Made by a program: the position numbers and the translations under genes | Shown here: positions 5,890-10,916 of the stretch, piece by piece | How the letters are laid out: every line of letters begins with the position of its first letter | Numbering within the stretch: position 1 is the first letter of the stretch | Notes under the pieces: generated by a model | Told to the model about the DNA's origin: nothing | Databases searched by the model: none | The model's input: only the letters and a program-made list of their open reading frames with translations | DNA from: Chloroflexota bacterium | GTDB lineage: Bacteria; Chloroflexota; Ktedonobacteria; Ktedonobacterales; Ktedonobacteraceae | NCBI GenBank assembly: GCA_005881995.1 | Contig: VBHV01000214.1 | Location: 1 to 10,916, forward strand | Reading direction: 5' to 3' | Length of the DNA: 10,916 nucleotides

Positions 5890-6846
5890 ATGCCTCCGTT
5901 ACTCGCATTACCTGCTGTCGATGGAGTGGAAATCACCACCATCATGGATAACTCGCTTGATCTGCTGATGTCCTCAACTCAGCTGGCGCATCGTTTCCCG
6001 CTGCCGCACTATGGCTTCATACAAAATCAATTGCGTGCCGAGCATGGTGTTTCCTTGTTGATCACCGTGATTGACCAGGGGAAGCGTGAGACAATTCTCT
6101 TTGATACTGGAGTGACGCCTGACGGAGCATTGCACAACCTCGCCGTACTGGGCGTTGACCTCAGTACCATTCAGGCCATTGTCCTGAGCCATGGTCATAC
6201 TGACCATACACACGGGCTGGATGGCTTCCTCGATAAGCTTGGCACACGACGTATGCCCATTCTGCTCCATCCTGATGCCTTCCTCAAACGTCGTCTTGTC
6301 TATAACGATAACAGCATCCTGGATTTACCTCCTCCGACACTCCATGACCTGGAGCGGGAGGGGATAGAGCTCTTAGTAGAACGCGGCCCATCATTTCTGA
6401 TCAATGGCAAACTGCTGGTGACGGGACAGATCGAGCGTACCACCGATTTTGAGCAGGGATTGAAGAATCAGCAAGCCGAGGCCGATGGAACCTGGCAACC
6501 TGATCCATGGGTCTATGATGACCAGGCCATTGTCATTCATATACGCAATAAAGGGCTGGTGGTGGCTACTGGGTGCGGACATGCAGGCGTGATTAACATA
6601 CTGCGGCAAGCGCGTGCGCAGACAGGCGTTGAGCACATCTATGCGTTGCTGGGAGGATTTCATCTCAGCGGGACGCTCTTCGAGCCAATCATCCCTCAAA
6701 CGGTTGAGGCATTGCAGAAGATCAATCCGGCGGTCGTTGTGCCTGCCCATTGCACGGGATGGCGCGCTACGCAACGTATTGCTCAAATGATGCCAGATGC
6801 ATTTACGCCCAATAGTGTCGGGACGACCTTTGTGTTCATGGGGTAG
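5890..6846 (+). CDS. Metallo-beta-lactamase-fold hydrolase, COG1237 type
   Basis: A 318-residue soluble protein with the MBL metal motifs: HGHTDH at 101-106, ATGCGHAG (His231), GGFHLSG (His258) and VPAHCTG (His287), plus Asp72 in LFDTG. The order and spacing, including the H-x-H-x-D-H followed by THGLDGF, match the COG1237 group, to which annotations such as '7,8-dihydropterin-6-methyl-4-(ribofuranosyl)-aminobenzene-5'-phosphate synthase-like' are attached. The true substrate is unclear, and that name should not be taken as function here. No signal peptide is visible, so it is likely cytoplasmic and binds two metal ions (usually Zn). ATG 5890 is supported by AAAGGAG at 5875-5881. No neighbour gives a pathway: the upstream gene is a remnant and the downstream genes converge. 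Confidence 0.88.
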   Translation: MPPLLALPAVDGVEITTIMDNSLDLLMSSTQLAHRFPLPHYGFIQNQLRAEHGVSLLITVIDQGKRETILFDTGVTPDGALHNLAVLGVDLSTIQAIVLSHGHTDHTHGLDGFLDKLGTRRMPILLHPDAFLKRRLVYNDNSILDLPPPTLHDLEREGIELLVERGPSFLINGKLLVTGQIERTTDFEQGLKNQQAEADGTWQPDPWVYDDQAIVIHIRNKGLVVATGCGHAGVINILRQARAQTGVEHIYALLGGFHLSGTLFEPIIPQTVEALQKINPAVVVPAHCTGWRATQRIAQMMPDAFTPNSVGTTFVFMG

Positions 6847-6996
6847 TACCGGTATCGCATCCCAGATGGCCTAATAAGCCACAATCTCCAAAAACTGGAC
6901 GAGATGTGCTTTTGGAAACAGGAGAGATCCGTTTGGTGATCCCTGGAAAGATGGAACAGATGAAGCCCACTCCAACTGCTCTTGAGCGCGCAGTAC

Positions 6997-7215
6997 CTAC
7001 CCCACAGCACTCCCGATCAGCTTACCCAGACCAAAGGTGATCCCGGCTACCAGAAAGCCCAGGAAAGTGACCACCCACAGGGTCAGCTCGGTGTAGACGA
7101 TCGCCGGAGCTGGAGGCCCTGCCCCCTCTGCGCGCTCCTTAATACCGAGCATGTTCTGCCGCACCGCGATCAGGTCGACACCGTCGCTGGAGAGTTGGGG
7201 ACTATGCTTTGTCAT
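6997..7215 (-). CDS. Small single-helix membrane protein in the TPM-LemA operon
   Basis: A 72-residue protein with a polar N-terminal half (MTKHSPQLSSDGVDLIAVRQ), a short Ala/Pro linker, then one transmembrane helix (LWVVTFLGFLVAGITFGLGK) near the C-terminus. I do not recognise a family. The ATG at 7215 was preferred over a longer in-frame start at 7368, because the latter would overlap the LemA gene by more than 100 bp; GAAGGGTGGTGAAG lies just upstream as a ribosome site. It starts 35 nt after the LemA stop on the same strand, so it is very likely co-transcribed. It may assist the membrane-associated LemA/TPM proteins, but this rests on position only. Confidence 0.65.
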   Translation of the reverse strand: MTKHSPQLSSDGVDLIAVRQNMLGIKERAEGAGPPAPAIVYTELTLWVVTFLGFLVAGITFGLGKLIGSAVG

Positions 7216-7250
7216 GGTCTTCACCACCCTTCGTTTGAAATGCACTACGG

Positions 7251-7970
7251 CTATGGTGTGGGCTGCACATAGGGTGGCACCGGTACTGGCTCGGCCGGGT
7301 TGGCGTTTGATCCCAAAATCTGCACCGGATGGTAGAACAGGTTCATAGGAATCTGGGTCAGGAGCCACTTGTTGAAGTCCGTCTGTGTGTTGATGAGCTG
7401 AGTCCGTGCGTACTCGATACGGTTGAAGGACCCTTCAATCTGCACCAGCACCGAGTGAGCATTACTTCCCACCCCGTAATCCGGATAGTTCTCGACGAAG
7501 ACCCGAATGCCGCCCGTCATCTGTTGCGCCGCCGTGAGCGCCGCGTTGGTATCGCCTGTTCCCTGGCTGGCTTTGAGCGCTGCTGCATTACTGCGCGCCT
7601 GGGCGATCTTGGTAATGGCATCGTTCTGGGAGGCGATGGTTGAGTTGAGCAAGGCTGCGTCCTGTTGCAGCAGTTGTGATGCTCTATCTACCTCATTCCA
7701 GACAAGGCCAATCTTCCCTTGTACGTCGTATTGCCGTTGCTGAATGGCGATATTCTGGCTAATGCAGATAACGCCACCAAGTAATACCACGACAATGACG
7801 ATTGCTGAGATGATTTTGGCGCGAGTCCAAAAAGGCTTCGGCGGGGTCACTTTTTCTCCCATAGATCGGTTTGTCATCTCGCCATAGGTAGACGAGGAGC
7901 GACCGTAGCCTGGCCTCTCGCCGTCCTCTGGCTGGCTGTCGTACATTGGGAGCTGTTCTTTGTCGTACAT
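7251..7970 (-). CDS. lemA: LemA-family membrane protein
   Basis: 239 residues: a polar N-terminal tail (about 1-46), one transmembrane helix (IISAIVIVVVLLGGVICI, about 53-70), then a long helical domain (about 75-225) with the LemA pattern. This includes VQGKIGLVWNEVDRASQLL, two repeated helix segments, and the end region ARTQLINTQTDFNKWLLTQI followed by PMNLFYHP. A short Pro-rich tail (PVPVPPYVQPTP) follows. LemA proteins have an N-out short segment and an intracellular or extracytoplasmic helical domain; molecular function is poorly known. The usual partner is a TPM-domain protein, and one is encoded 22 nt upstream here. The start ATG 7970 has AAAGGAT before it; a second ATG (residue 9) lacks a better site. 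The N-terminal tail is longer than in typical LemA proteins. Confidence 0.82.
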   Translation of the reverse strand: MYDKEQLPMYDSQPEDGERPGYGRSSSTYGEMTNRSMGEKVTPPKPFWTRAKIISAIVIVVVLLGGVICISQNIAIQQRQYDVQGKIGLVWNEVDRASQLLQQDAALLNSTIASQNDAITKIAQARSNAAALKASQGTGDTNAALTAAQQMTGGIRVFVENYPDYGVGSNAHSVLVQIEGSFNRIEYARTQLINTQTDFNKWLLTQIPMNLFYHPVQILGSNANPAEPVPVPPYVQPTP

Positions 7971-7992
7971 ACGAGTATCCTTTCATTTGAGT

Positions 7993-8886
7993 TTAAACAT
8001 CGCCACCTGATGATGGTGAACTGCCACCGCCTCCCCAAGCGCCACCGCCTCCCCTGCCAGAGGAAGAGCCTCTTCTTGTACCTCTACTAAGTAAAGCAAG
8101 AATCAGTAAAACGCGCCCGAGTAAGCGGAATGCCGTATAGAAGAAATTCTCCCGCCGACGAGCAGCGACGATAGCACTTATCACGAGCCAAAAGACGATG
8201 GCGAGAGACACGAGTATGACTATTGCTACCGGGTCGGGACTGCTGTTTGTGCTACCAGGGGGATTGGCTCCACTCGATGGAAAAGGATGTGTGGCCTGCC
8301 ATTCCCTGGCTACGGCTGGGTCTTGCTCGGCAGCGTAGACTTTGTCGTAGAAAGCCATCAGACCATCCTGCCAATGTCCTTGAGCACGCGCAGGGACAAA
8401 CGTGGTTTGGGCGTAGTCGTCCATTAGCGTATCGGGAAGCGCTCCCGATATCCCACCTCCGGTAATGTAGGTCAGCCAGGGAGTGTGCGCATCCTTGCCC
8501 GGTTTCTGCAGATAGAGGACGAAGAGCACACCGTTATTCGTGTCTTTCGATCCGATCCCGTTTTTATTGAAGACATCGGTGGCAAACTGGTGAGGATCGC
8601 TCGCCAGGTCATTGAAGATTACCACGGCGATCTGATACCCGTGTGCTTGCACATCATCAGATCGCGACCTCAGTTGCGCTATGAAACTCTGGGGGACTGT
8701 TCCTGTCGTATCCAGTATGCCATGGGTATCTACCGTGAGTTGTGGCATTGGAGGGTCCTGGGTAGAAGTCCCGGCAGGATTTTGTGGCTGTCCTGCGCAT
8801 GCGGCGAGCAGACCTGCTACGAGCAGGCTGAGAAAGGCGAAGCGTAGGATATATGTTATTCTATGAACTTTGGAGAGTCGTTTCAT
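7993..8886 (-). CDS. TPM-domain lipoprotein (YgcG-like)
   Basis: 297 residues with a lipoprotein signal peptide: basic start MKRLSK, hydrophobic FAFLSLLVAGLLAAC, lipobox LAAC with Cys30. The TPM domain spans about 55-190 with ILDTTG, GYQIAVVIFNDLASD, NGIGSKDTNNGVLFVLYL and YITGGGISGALPD, all typical of the fold. Two hydrophobic segments follow (218-241, 252-267), then a Gly/Ser-rich tail (270-297) as in many YgcG/TPM proteins. The protein is thus anchored outside with its tail near the membrane. TPM proteins are paired with LemA; some have phosphatase-like activity, function mostly unclear. The start ATG 8886 was chosen for the near-perfect AGGAGGTG and the signal peptide; a longer frame from 8988 adds an untypical 34 residues. 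First gene of a three-gene operon. Confidence 0.87.
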   Translation of the reverse strand: MKRLSKVHRITYILRFAFLSLLVAGLLAACAGQPQNPAGTSTQDPPMPQLTVDTHGILDTTGTVPQSFIAQLRSRSDDVQAHGYQIAVVIFNDLASDPHQFATDVFNKNGIGSKDTNNGVLFVLYLQKPGKDAHTPWLTYITGGGISGALPDTLMDDYAQTTFVPARAQGHWQDGLMAFYDKVYAAEQDPAVAREWQATHPFPSSGANPPGSTNSSPDPVAIVILVSLAIVFWLVISAIVAARRRENFFYTAFRLLGRVLLILALLSRGTRRGSSSGRGGGGAWGGGGSSPSSGGDV

Positions 8887-8890
8887 CGAA

Positions 8891-8898
8891 CACCTCCT
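8891..8898 (-). promoter_or_regulatory. Shine-Dalgarno that fixes the TPM start
   Basis: AGGAGGTG ends 4 nt before ATG 8886 on the minus strand. It favours this start, with its signal peptide, over the upstream in-frame start at 8988. Confidence 0.75.
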
Positions 8899-8993
8899 CT
8901 TCCCTCCGAAAAGATCTCTTGATCCTGCATGAGGTTCGCCTTTTTTGACAAACCTGCTTCCAGCTAAGAACCTTGCTACTGTAAGCATATCGA

Positions 8994-9047
8994 AGGCGTA
9001 TCACACTCTACTCACCAAAGCATAGCCGTCCCTCACGTTCGCCTCAC
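8994..9047 (-). promoter_or_regulatory. GTGA direct-repeat array upstream of the TPM operon
   Basis: On the minus strand four 11-bp units begin with GTGA: GTGAGGCGAAC (9047-9037) and GTGAGGGACGG (9036-9026), then a 10-bp gap, GTGAGTAGAGT (9015-9005) and GTGATACGCCT (9004-8994). Spacings of 11, 21 and 11 bp keep all on one DNA face. TATGCT (8989-8984), a possible -10, follows after 4 bp. Direct 11-bp repeats are the known binding mode of OmpR/PhoB-type response regulators. Confidence 0.5.
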
Positions 9048-9195
9048 AACTTGACAGCGTGAATGCATTCCGAACAAGCATAGCATGAATGTATGAACTG
9101 AACTTGTGACAAGGCTGAGTTGAAGCTGAGAAAGTACGTGCGCCATAGCGTTGACGGGACGGAGTGGTCAAGCGCTAGCTGATGCATCTGTGGCC

Positions 9196-9250
9196 TTGTG
9201 AGCGCTTTGTGAGCATGGCGTGGCTTCTCGTGATGCGCACGTGATGGGCA
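9196..9250 (+). promoter_or_regulatory. GTGA direct-repeat array upstream of the usp gene
   Basis: Five consecutive 11-bp units: TTGTGAGCGCT, TTGTGAGCATG, GCGTGGCTTCT, CGTGATGCGCA and CGTGATGGGCA. The first two share eight leading bases, and the last two are identical at 10 of 11. After 3 bp comes TATACA (9254-9259), a possible -10 without a -35 element. The pattern suggests an activator of OmpR/PhoB type; the regulator is not encoded in this window. Confidence 0.5.
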
Positions 9251-9278
9251 AAGTATACACTACTCGTAGGCACCTATC

Positions 9279-9323
9279 CGTCCTGCCAACGCTGCTACGC
9301 AGCGCTTGTCTCTAGACAGGACG
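9279..9323 (+). promoter_or_regulatory. Structured leader of usp mRNA
   Basis: CGTCCTG (9279-9285) pairs with CAGGACG (9317-9323), enclosing CGCTGC-TAC-GCAGCG (9290-9304). An alternative hairpin TGTCT-CT-AGACA (9308-9319) shares bases with the outer 3' arm, so the two folds exclude each other. The ribosome site AAAGGAGAAGGAG follows at once. Confidence 0.4.
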
Positions 9324-9343
9324 AAAGGAGAAGGAGTGTTACG

Positions 9344-9985
9344 ATGTTTCAACGAATACTGGTCCCTCTGGATGGCTCCGCTCGTGCGGAGGAGGCGCTA
9401 CCCGTAGCGGCGCGTATAGCGCGCGCCTCAGGTGGCTCCGTTCATTTACTCCAGGTGGTGAGCTCACCAATTGACTATGGAGGAGGGCTAGCTGCAGCCC
9501 CACTTCTGAGCGAGCAGGTGATCGAATCCGAGGTGAGCACGGCGACCGACTATCTCAAAACGGTGGCCGCATGTCCAGGACTTTCGGGAATCCGGATCTC
9601 GACCGAGGTCGCCTGTGGGCTACCCCCTCAGTACATCCTGGCAGTAGCCCGGTCAGGAGAGGTCGATCTCATCGTGCTGTGCAGCCACGGCAGGACAGGT
9701 TTCACCCGTTGGGTGTTGGGCAGCGTTGCGCACACCCTGGCTCACGAGAGTACGGTGCACACCCTTATCCTGCGGGAGAGCAAATCTGCTTCTCTGTTGT
9801 CAAGCTCAGATGCTGCTCGACCGCTCTGCACGCTCGTCCCGCTCGATGGCTCGGCGCTCTCCGAGACCGCGCTCATTCCGGCGGCACGCCTGGTTGCGGC
9901 CCTGGCAGCTCCGGCCCAGGGAGCGCTACGCCTGGCCCAGGTGGTCAAGCTCGTCCAGGCAACGACTGACGAGTGCTATCCATGA
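9344..9985 (+). CDS. Universal stress protein, tandem type with truncated second domain
   Basis: 213 residues. The first Usp domain (1-145) is complete: FQRILVPLDGSARAEEALPV at the start, VDLIVLCSHGRTGFTRWVLG (108-126) with SHGRTGF...LGS as the ATP-binding loop, and the closing strand VHTLILRES. A second domain begins at about 163 (CTLVPLDGSALSETALIPAA, then LRLAQVVKLV) but ends after about 50 residues with ECYP and a TGA. Two-domain Usp proteins normally have about 280-310 residues. The downstream 100 codons show no recognisable Usp sequence. Cytoplasmic nucleotide-binding stress proteins of this kind respond to starvation, hypoxia or other stress; specific role unknown. ATG 9344 is preceded by AAAGGAGAAGGAG. 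The divergent control region with an 11-bp repeat array suggests two-component control. Confidence 0.88.
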   Translation: MFQRILVPLDGSARAEEALPVAARIARASGGSVHLLQVVSSPIDYGGGLAAAPLLSEQVIESEVSTATDYLKTVAACPGLSGIRISTEVACGLPPQYILAVARSGEVDLIVLCSHGRTGFTRWVLGSVAHTLAHESTVHTLILRESKSASLLSSSDAARPLCTLVPLDGSALSETALIPAARLVAALAAPAQGALRLAQVVKLVQATTDECYP

Positions 9986-10127
9986 CATTCTCCTCTTGAG
10001 TAGGTAAGCGGCTTCTGTAAGAAGAGGATAATGCCTTGATCTCTCAAACGAGTCACGCCGCGATGATGTTCTCTCACATTTCGGCCACAACGCTTCGCCT
10101 AGGGAACTCATGACCCCGTTCAGCTCG

Positions 10128-10158
10128 ACCTCGACGAGGTTGCTCTCTCTTGAGAGCA
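10128..10158. repeat. Two back-to-back perfect palindromes
   Basis: ACCTCG-A-CGAGGT (10128-10140) is followed directly by TGCTCTC-TCTT-GAGAGCA (10141-10158), a 7-bp stem with a 4-nt loop. Neither is followed by a T-run, so terminator function is unlikely. They may be operators or part of a structured RNA. Confidence 0.45.
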
Positions 10159-10331
10159 GGATGATGGGGCGACTCCAGCGGCTCACGTCACGCATGATCA
10201 AGGCTTTGCCCATCATGGATATTCAGCGGCAAAGGATGTCGTGTTACCGCAACCAAAGGCCGATCGTCATCGTATGCTCCGTACCCATCACCACAGATGG
10301 GCTGCTCTTGCAAAACCACGACGCGAGCAGA

Positions 10332-10376
10332 GTAAAAGCCAGGCGAGGTGCCTTCTCCAGGTATCTCGCCTGGCTT
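10332..10376 (-). terminator. Intrinsic terminator of the four-helix membrane protein gene
   Basis: AAGCCAGGCGAG (10336-10347) and CTCGCCTGGCTT (10365-10376) are perfect 12-bp arms. The stem extends inward to about 18 pairs with two G-U wobbles and a 5-nt loop. On the minus strand it is followed by TTTTAC, a short U-tract, 36 nt after the stop of the gene at 10413. Direction is therefore leftward, though it may also stop rightward readthrough from usp. Confidence 0.75.
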
Positions 10377-10412
10377 GTATGGAGGGAGAGCCTGGCTAGC
10401 TTTCCCCTGATT

Positions 10413-10868
10413 CTAGGCGTGGCTGATAAACCTGCTGAGCAGGCTGTGACCACGATACTCTGCCCTCCAGAGGTAGGCGGCCAGTCCAAAGCAAACCAGA
10501 CCGAGCGCCGCCATCAGGATTTGTTGTGGGACCGAAGTGGCAAGCACATTGGCGTAGCGGTCGATAATCGGTGCCTCAACGACCTCGAAGCCAATCACAG
10601 TCAGACCGGCAAGAGCCGAAGCCAGCACTCCTACTTCACGTGTGGTAAGGATGGTTGCGGCGGCGAAGAGAAAACTTCCCCCAACGACGAGCAACAGCAG
10701 CAGGCCAGGGATAGTGTAGTCACTGAAAGGCGAACCTTGCAGGTACTCGACCGGCATCCGCAGGAACGGGATCGCTCCAGTCATCAGACCTACGCCGCCT
10801 ATGATCGCCCACAGACCGACGAACAACGCGATCACGACGAGCGTGATGCGTATTCCTTTATGTTTCAT
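10413..10868 (-). CDS. Four-helix membrane protein of unknown function
   Basis: 151 residues with four hydrophobic segments: about 9-33 (ITLVVIALFVGLWAIIGGVG), 52-74 (TIPGLLLLLVVGGSFLFAAA), 78-98 (EVGVLASALAGLTVIGFEVV) and 115-133 (QQILMAALGLVCFGLAAYLW). A loop EYLQGSPFSDYTIPG lies between helices 1 and 2. I have seen similar small proteins annotated only as hypothetical membrane proteins, so no function is proposed. Start ATG 10868 has only an AGAGAG-like site; a 10-bp palindrome CTTCTAGAAG (10881-10890) lies 12 nt upstream. The gene is followed by a strong terminator and points away from the window edge; its promoter is probably cut off or very near the edge. Confidence 0.75.
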   Translation of the reverse strand: MKHKGIRITLVVIALFVGLWAIIGGVGLMTGAIPFLRMPVEYLQGSPFSDYTIPGLLLLLVVGGSFLFAAATILTTREVGVLASALAGLTVIGFEVVEAPIIDRYANVLATSVPQQILMAALGLVCFGLAAYLWRAEYRGHSLLSRFISHA

Positions 10869-10916
10869 GATGTTTTCTCTCTTCTAGAAGTATGGAGGTG
10901 CTAATTAACATCCTGT

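Larger units (their letters stand above)
8887..9343. other. 457-bp divergent control region between TPM operon and usp
   Basis: No gene is supported. It holds the two GTGA repeat arrays, one for each direction, the putative -10 boxes, and in the middle an inverted repeat (about 9147-9175: AGCGTTGAC, 11 nt, GTCAA-G-CGCT with one bulge). There is also a direct repeat GCTGAG at 9114 and 9125, again 11 bp apart. The final 65 nt form a structured leader before usp. Confidence 0.55.
9986..10412. other. Region without a supported gene; palindromes and terminator
   Basis: About 430 bp between the Usp stop and the stop of the membrane-protein gene on the other strand. A minus-strand frame (10216-9926) and a plus-strand frame (from 10110) exist, but neither shows a domain, signal peptide or ribosome site. 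The stretch may be decayed downstream Usp sequence or other relic. It contains adjacent palindromes (10128-10158) and the terminator at 10336-10376. Confidence 0.5.

Noticed and set aside
5364..5968. Alternative plus frames across the ClC remnant (from 5364 and 5657)
   Set aside because: Checked for the missing ClC motifs (GSGIP, GREGP-like); none found, so they do not restore the channel.
6783..7010. Minus-strand frame of 75 residues overlapping the end of the MBL gene
   Set aside because: Antisense to the conserved C-terminus of the hydrolase, with no ribosome site or domain.
9051..9056. TTGACA as a rightward -35 box
   Set aside because: No -10-like hexamer at 16-18 bp; nearest AT-rich match is about 24 bp away.
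9926..10216. Minus-strand frame of 96 residues after usp
   Set aside because: Overlaps the Usp C-terminus, crosses both palindromes, no recognisable features.
10110..10904. Long plus-strand frame of 264 residues
   Set aside because: It reads through the hairpin terminator and antisense to the four-helix membrane protein; very polar and Gln/Arg-rich composition is typical of a shadow frame.
1..10916. CRISPR array, tRNA, rRNA or insertion sequence
   Set aside because: No regularly spaced long repeats, tRNA-like cloverleaf, rRNA segments, transposase motifs or terminal repeats were seen.

Overview
The window looks like a chromosomal segment from a moderately GC-rich, soil-type bacterium. The closest match in style is the Ktedonobacteria (Chloroflexota). 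The grounds are family-level resemblance: a cyclase-homology/AAA-type ATPase regulator, an NRAMP transporter with PRC-barrel partners, a TPM/LemA pair, a two-domain Usp and a ClC fragment, all with strong GGAGG-type ribosome sites. This placement is an inference from protein style, not a database result.

Layout. (1) 1-1828, minus strand: a large incomplete signalling protein with a class III cyclase-homology domain, an NB-ARC-like ATPase and the start of a TPR-type region. It begins at GTG with a good Shine-Dalgarno and runs off the left edge. (2) 2179-4501, plus strand: a tight metal-transport operon. It holds a small lipoprotein gene that appears frameshifted, an NRAMP-family transporter whose metal-site motifs are unusual, and two small PRC-barrel proteins. 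Three junctions are overlapping or near-overlapping (ATGA, 5 nt, TGATG). (3) 4572-5318: a TetR-family regulator with a near-consensus sigma-70 promoter and a clear intrinsic terminator over its stop codon. (4) 5333-5715: a promoter followed by the N-terminal stub of a ClC chloride channel gene, probably a remnant. (5) 5890-6846: a COG1237-type metallo-beta-lactamase-fold hydrolase. (6) 8886 down to 6997, minus strand: an envelope operon of TPM-domain lipoprotein, LemA-like protein and a one-helix membrane protein. (7) 9344-9985, plus strand: a universal stress protein whose second domain is cut short. (8) 9986-10412: no convincing gene, but strong palindromes and a terminator. (9) 10868-10413, minus strand: a four-helix membrane protein of unknown function.

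The most interesting signal is in the 457-bp divergent region between the TPM and usp genes. Each side carries an array of GTGA-cored direct repeats with an 11-bp period, oriented toward its own gene and ending a few bases before a -10-like hexamer without a -35 element. This is the arrangement known for OmpR/PhoB-family response regulators (11-bp direct repeats). It suggests that one two-component regulator co-controls the TPM-LemA envelope operon and the stress protein. The second point is the NRAMP-PRC-PRC module, whose transporter lacks the usual TM6 methionine and TM1 asparagine.
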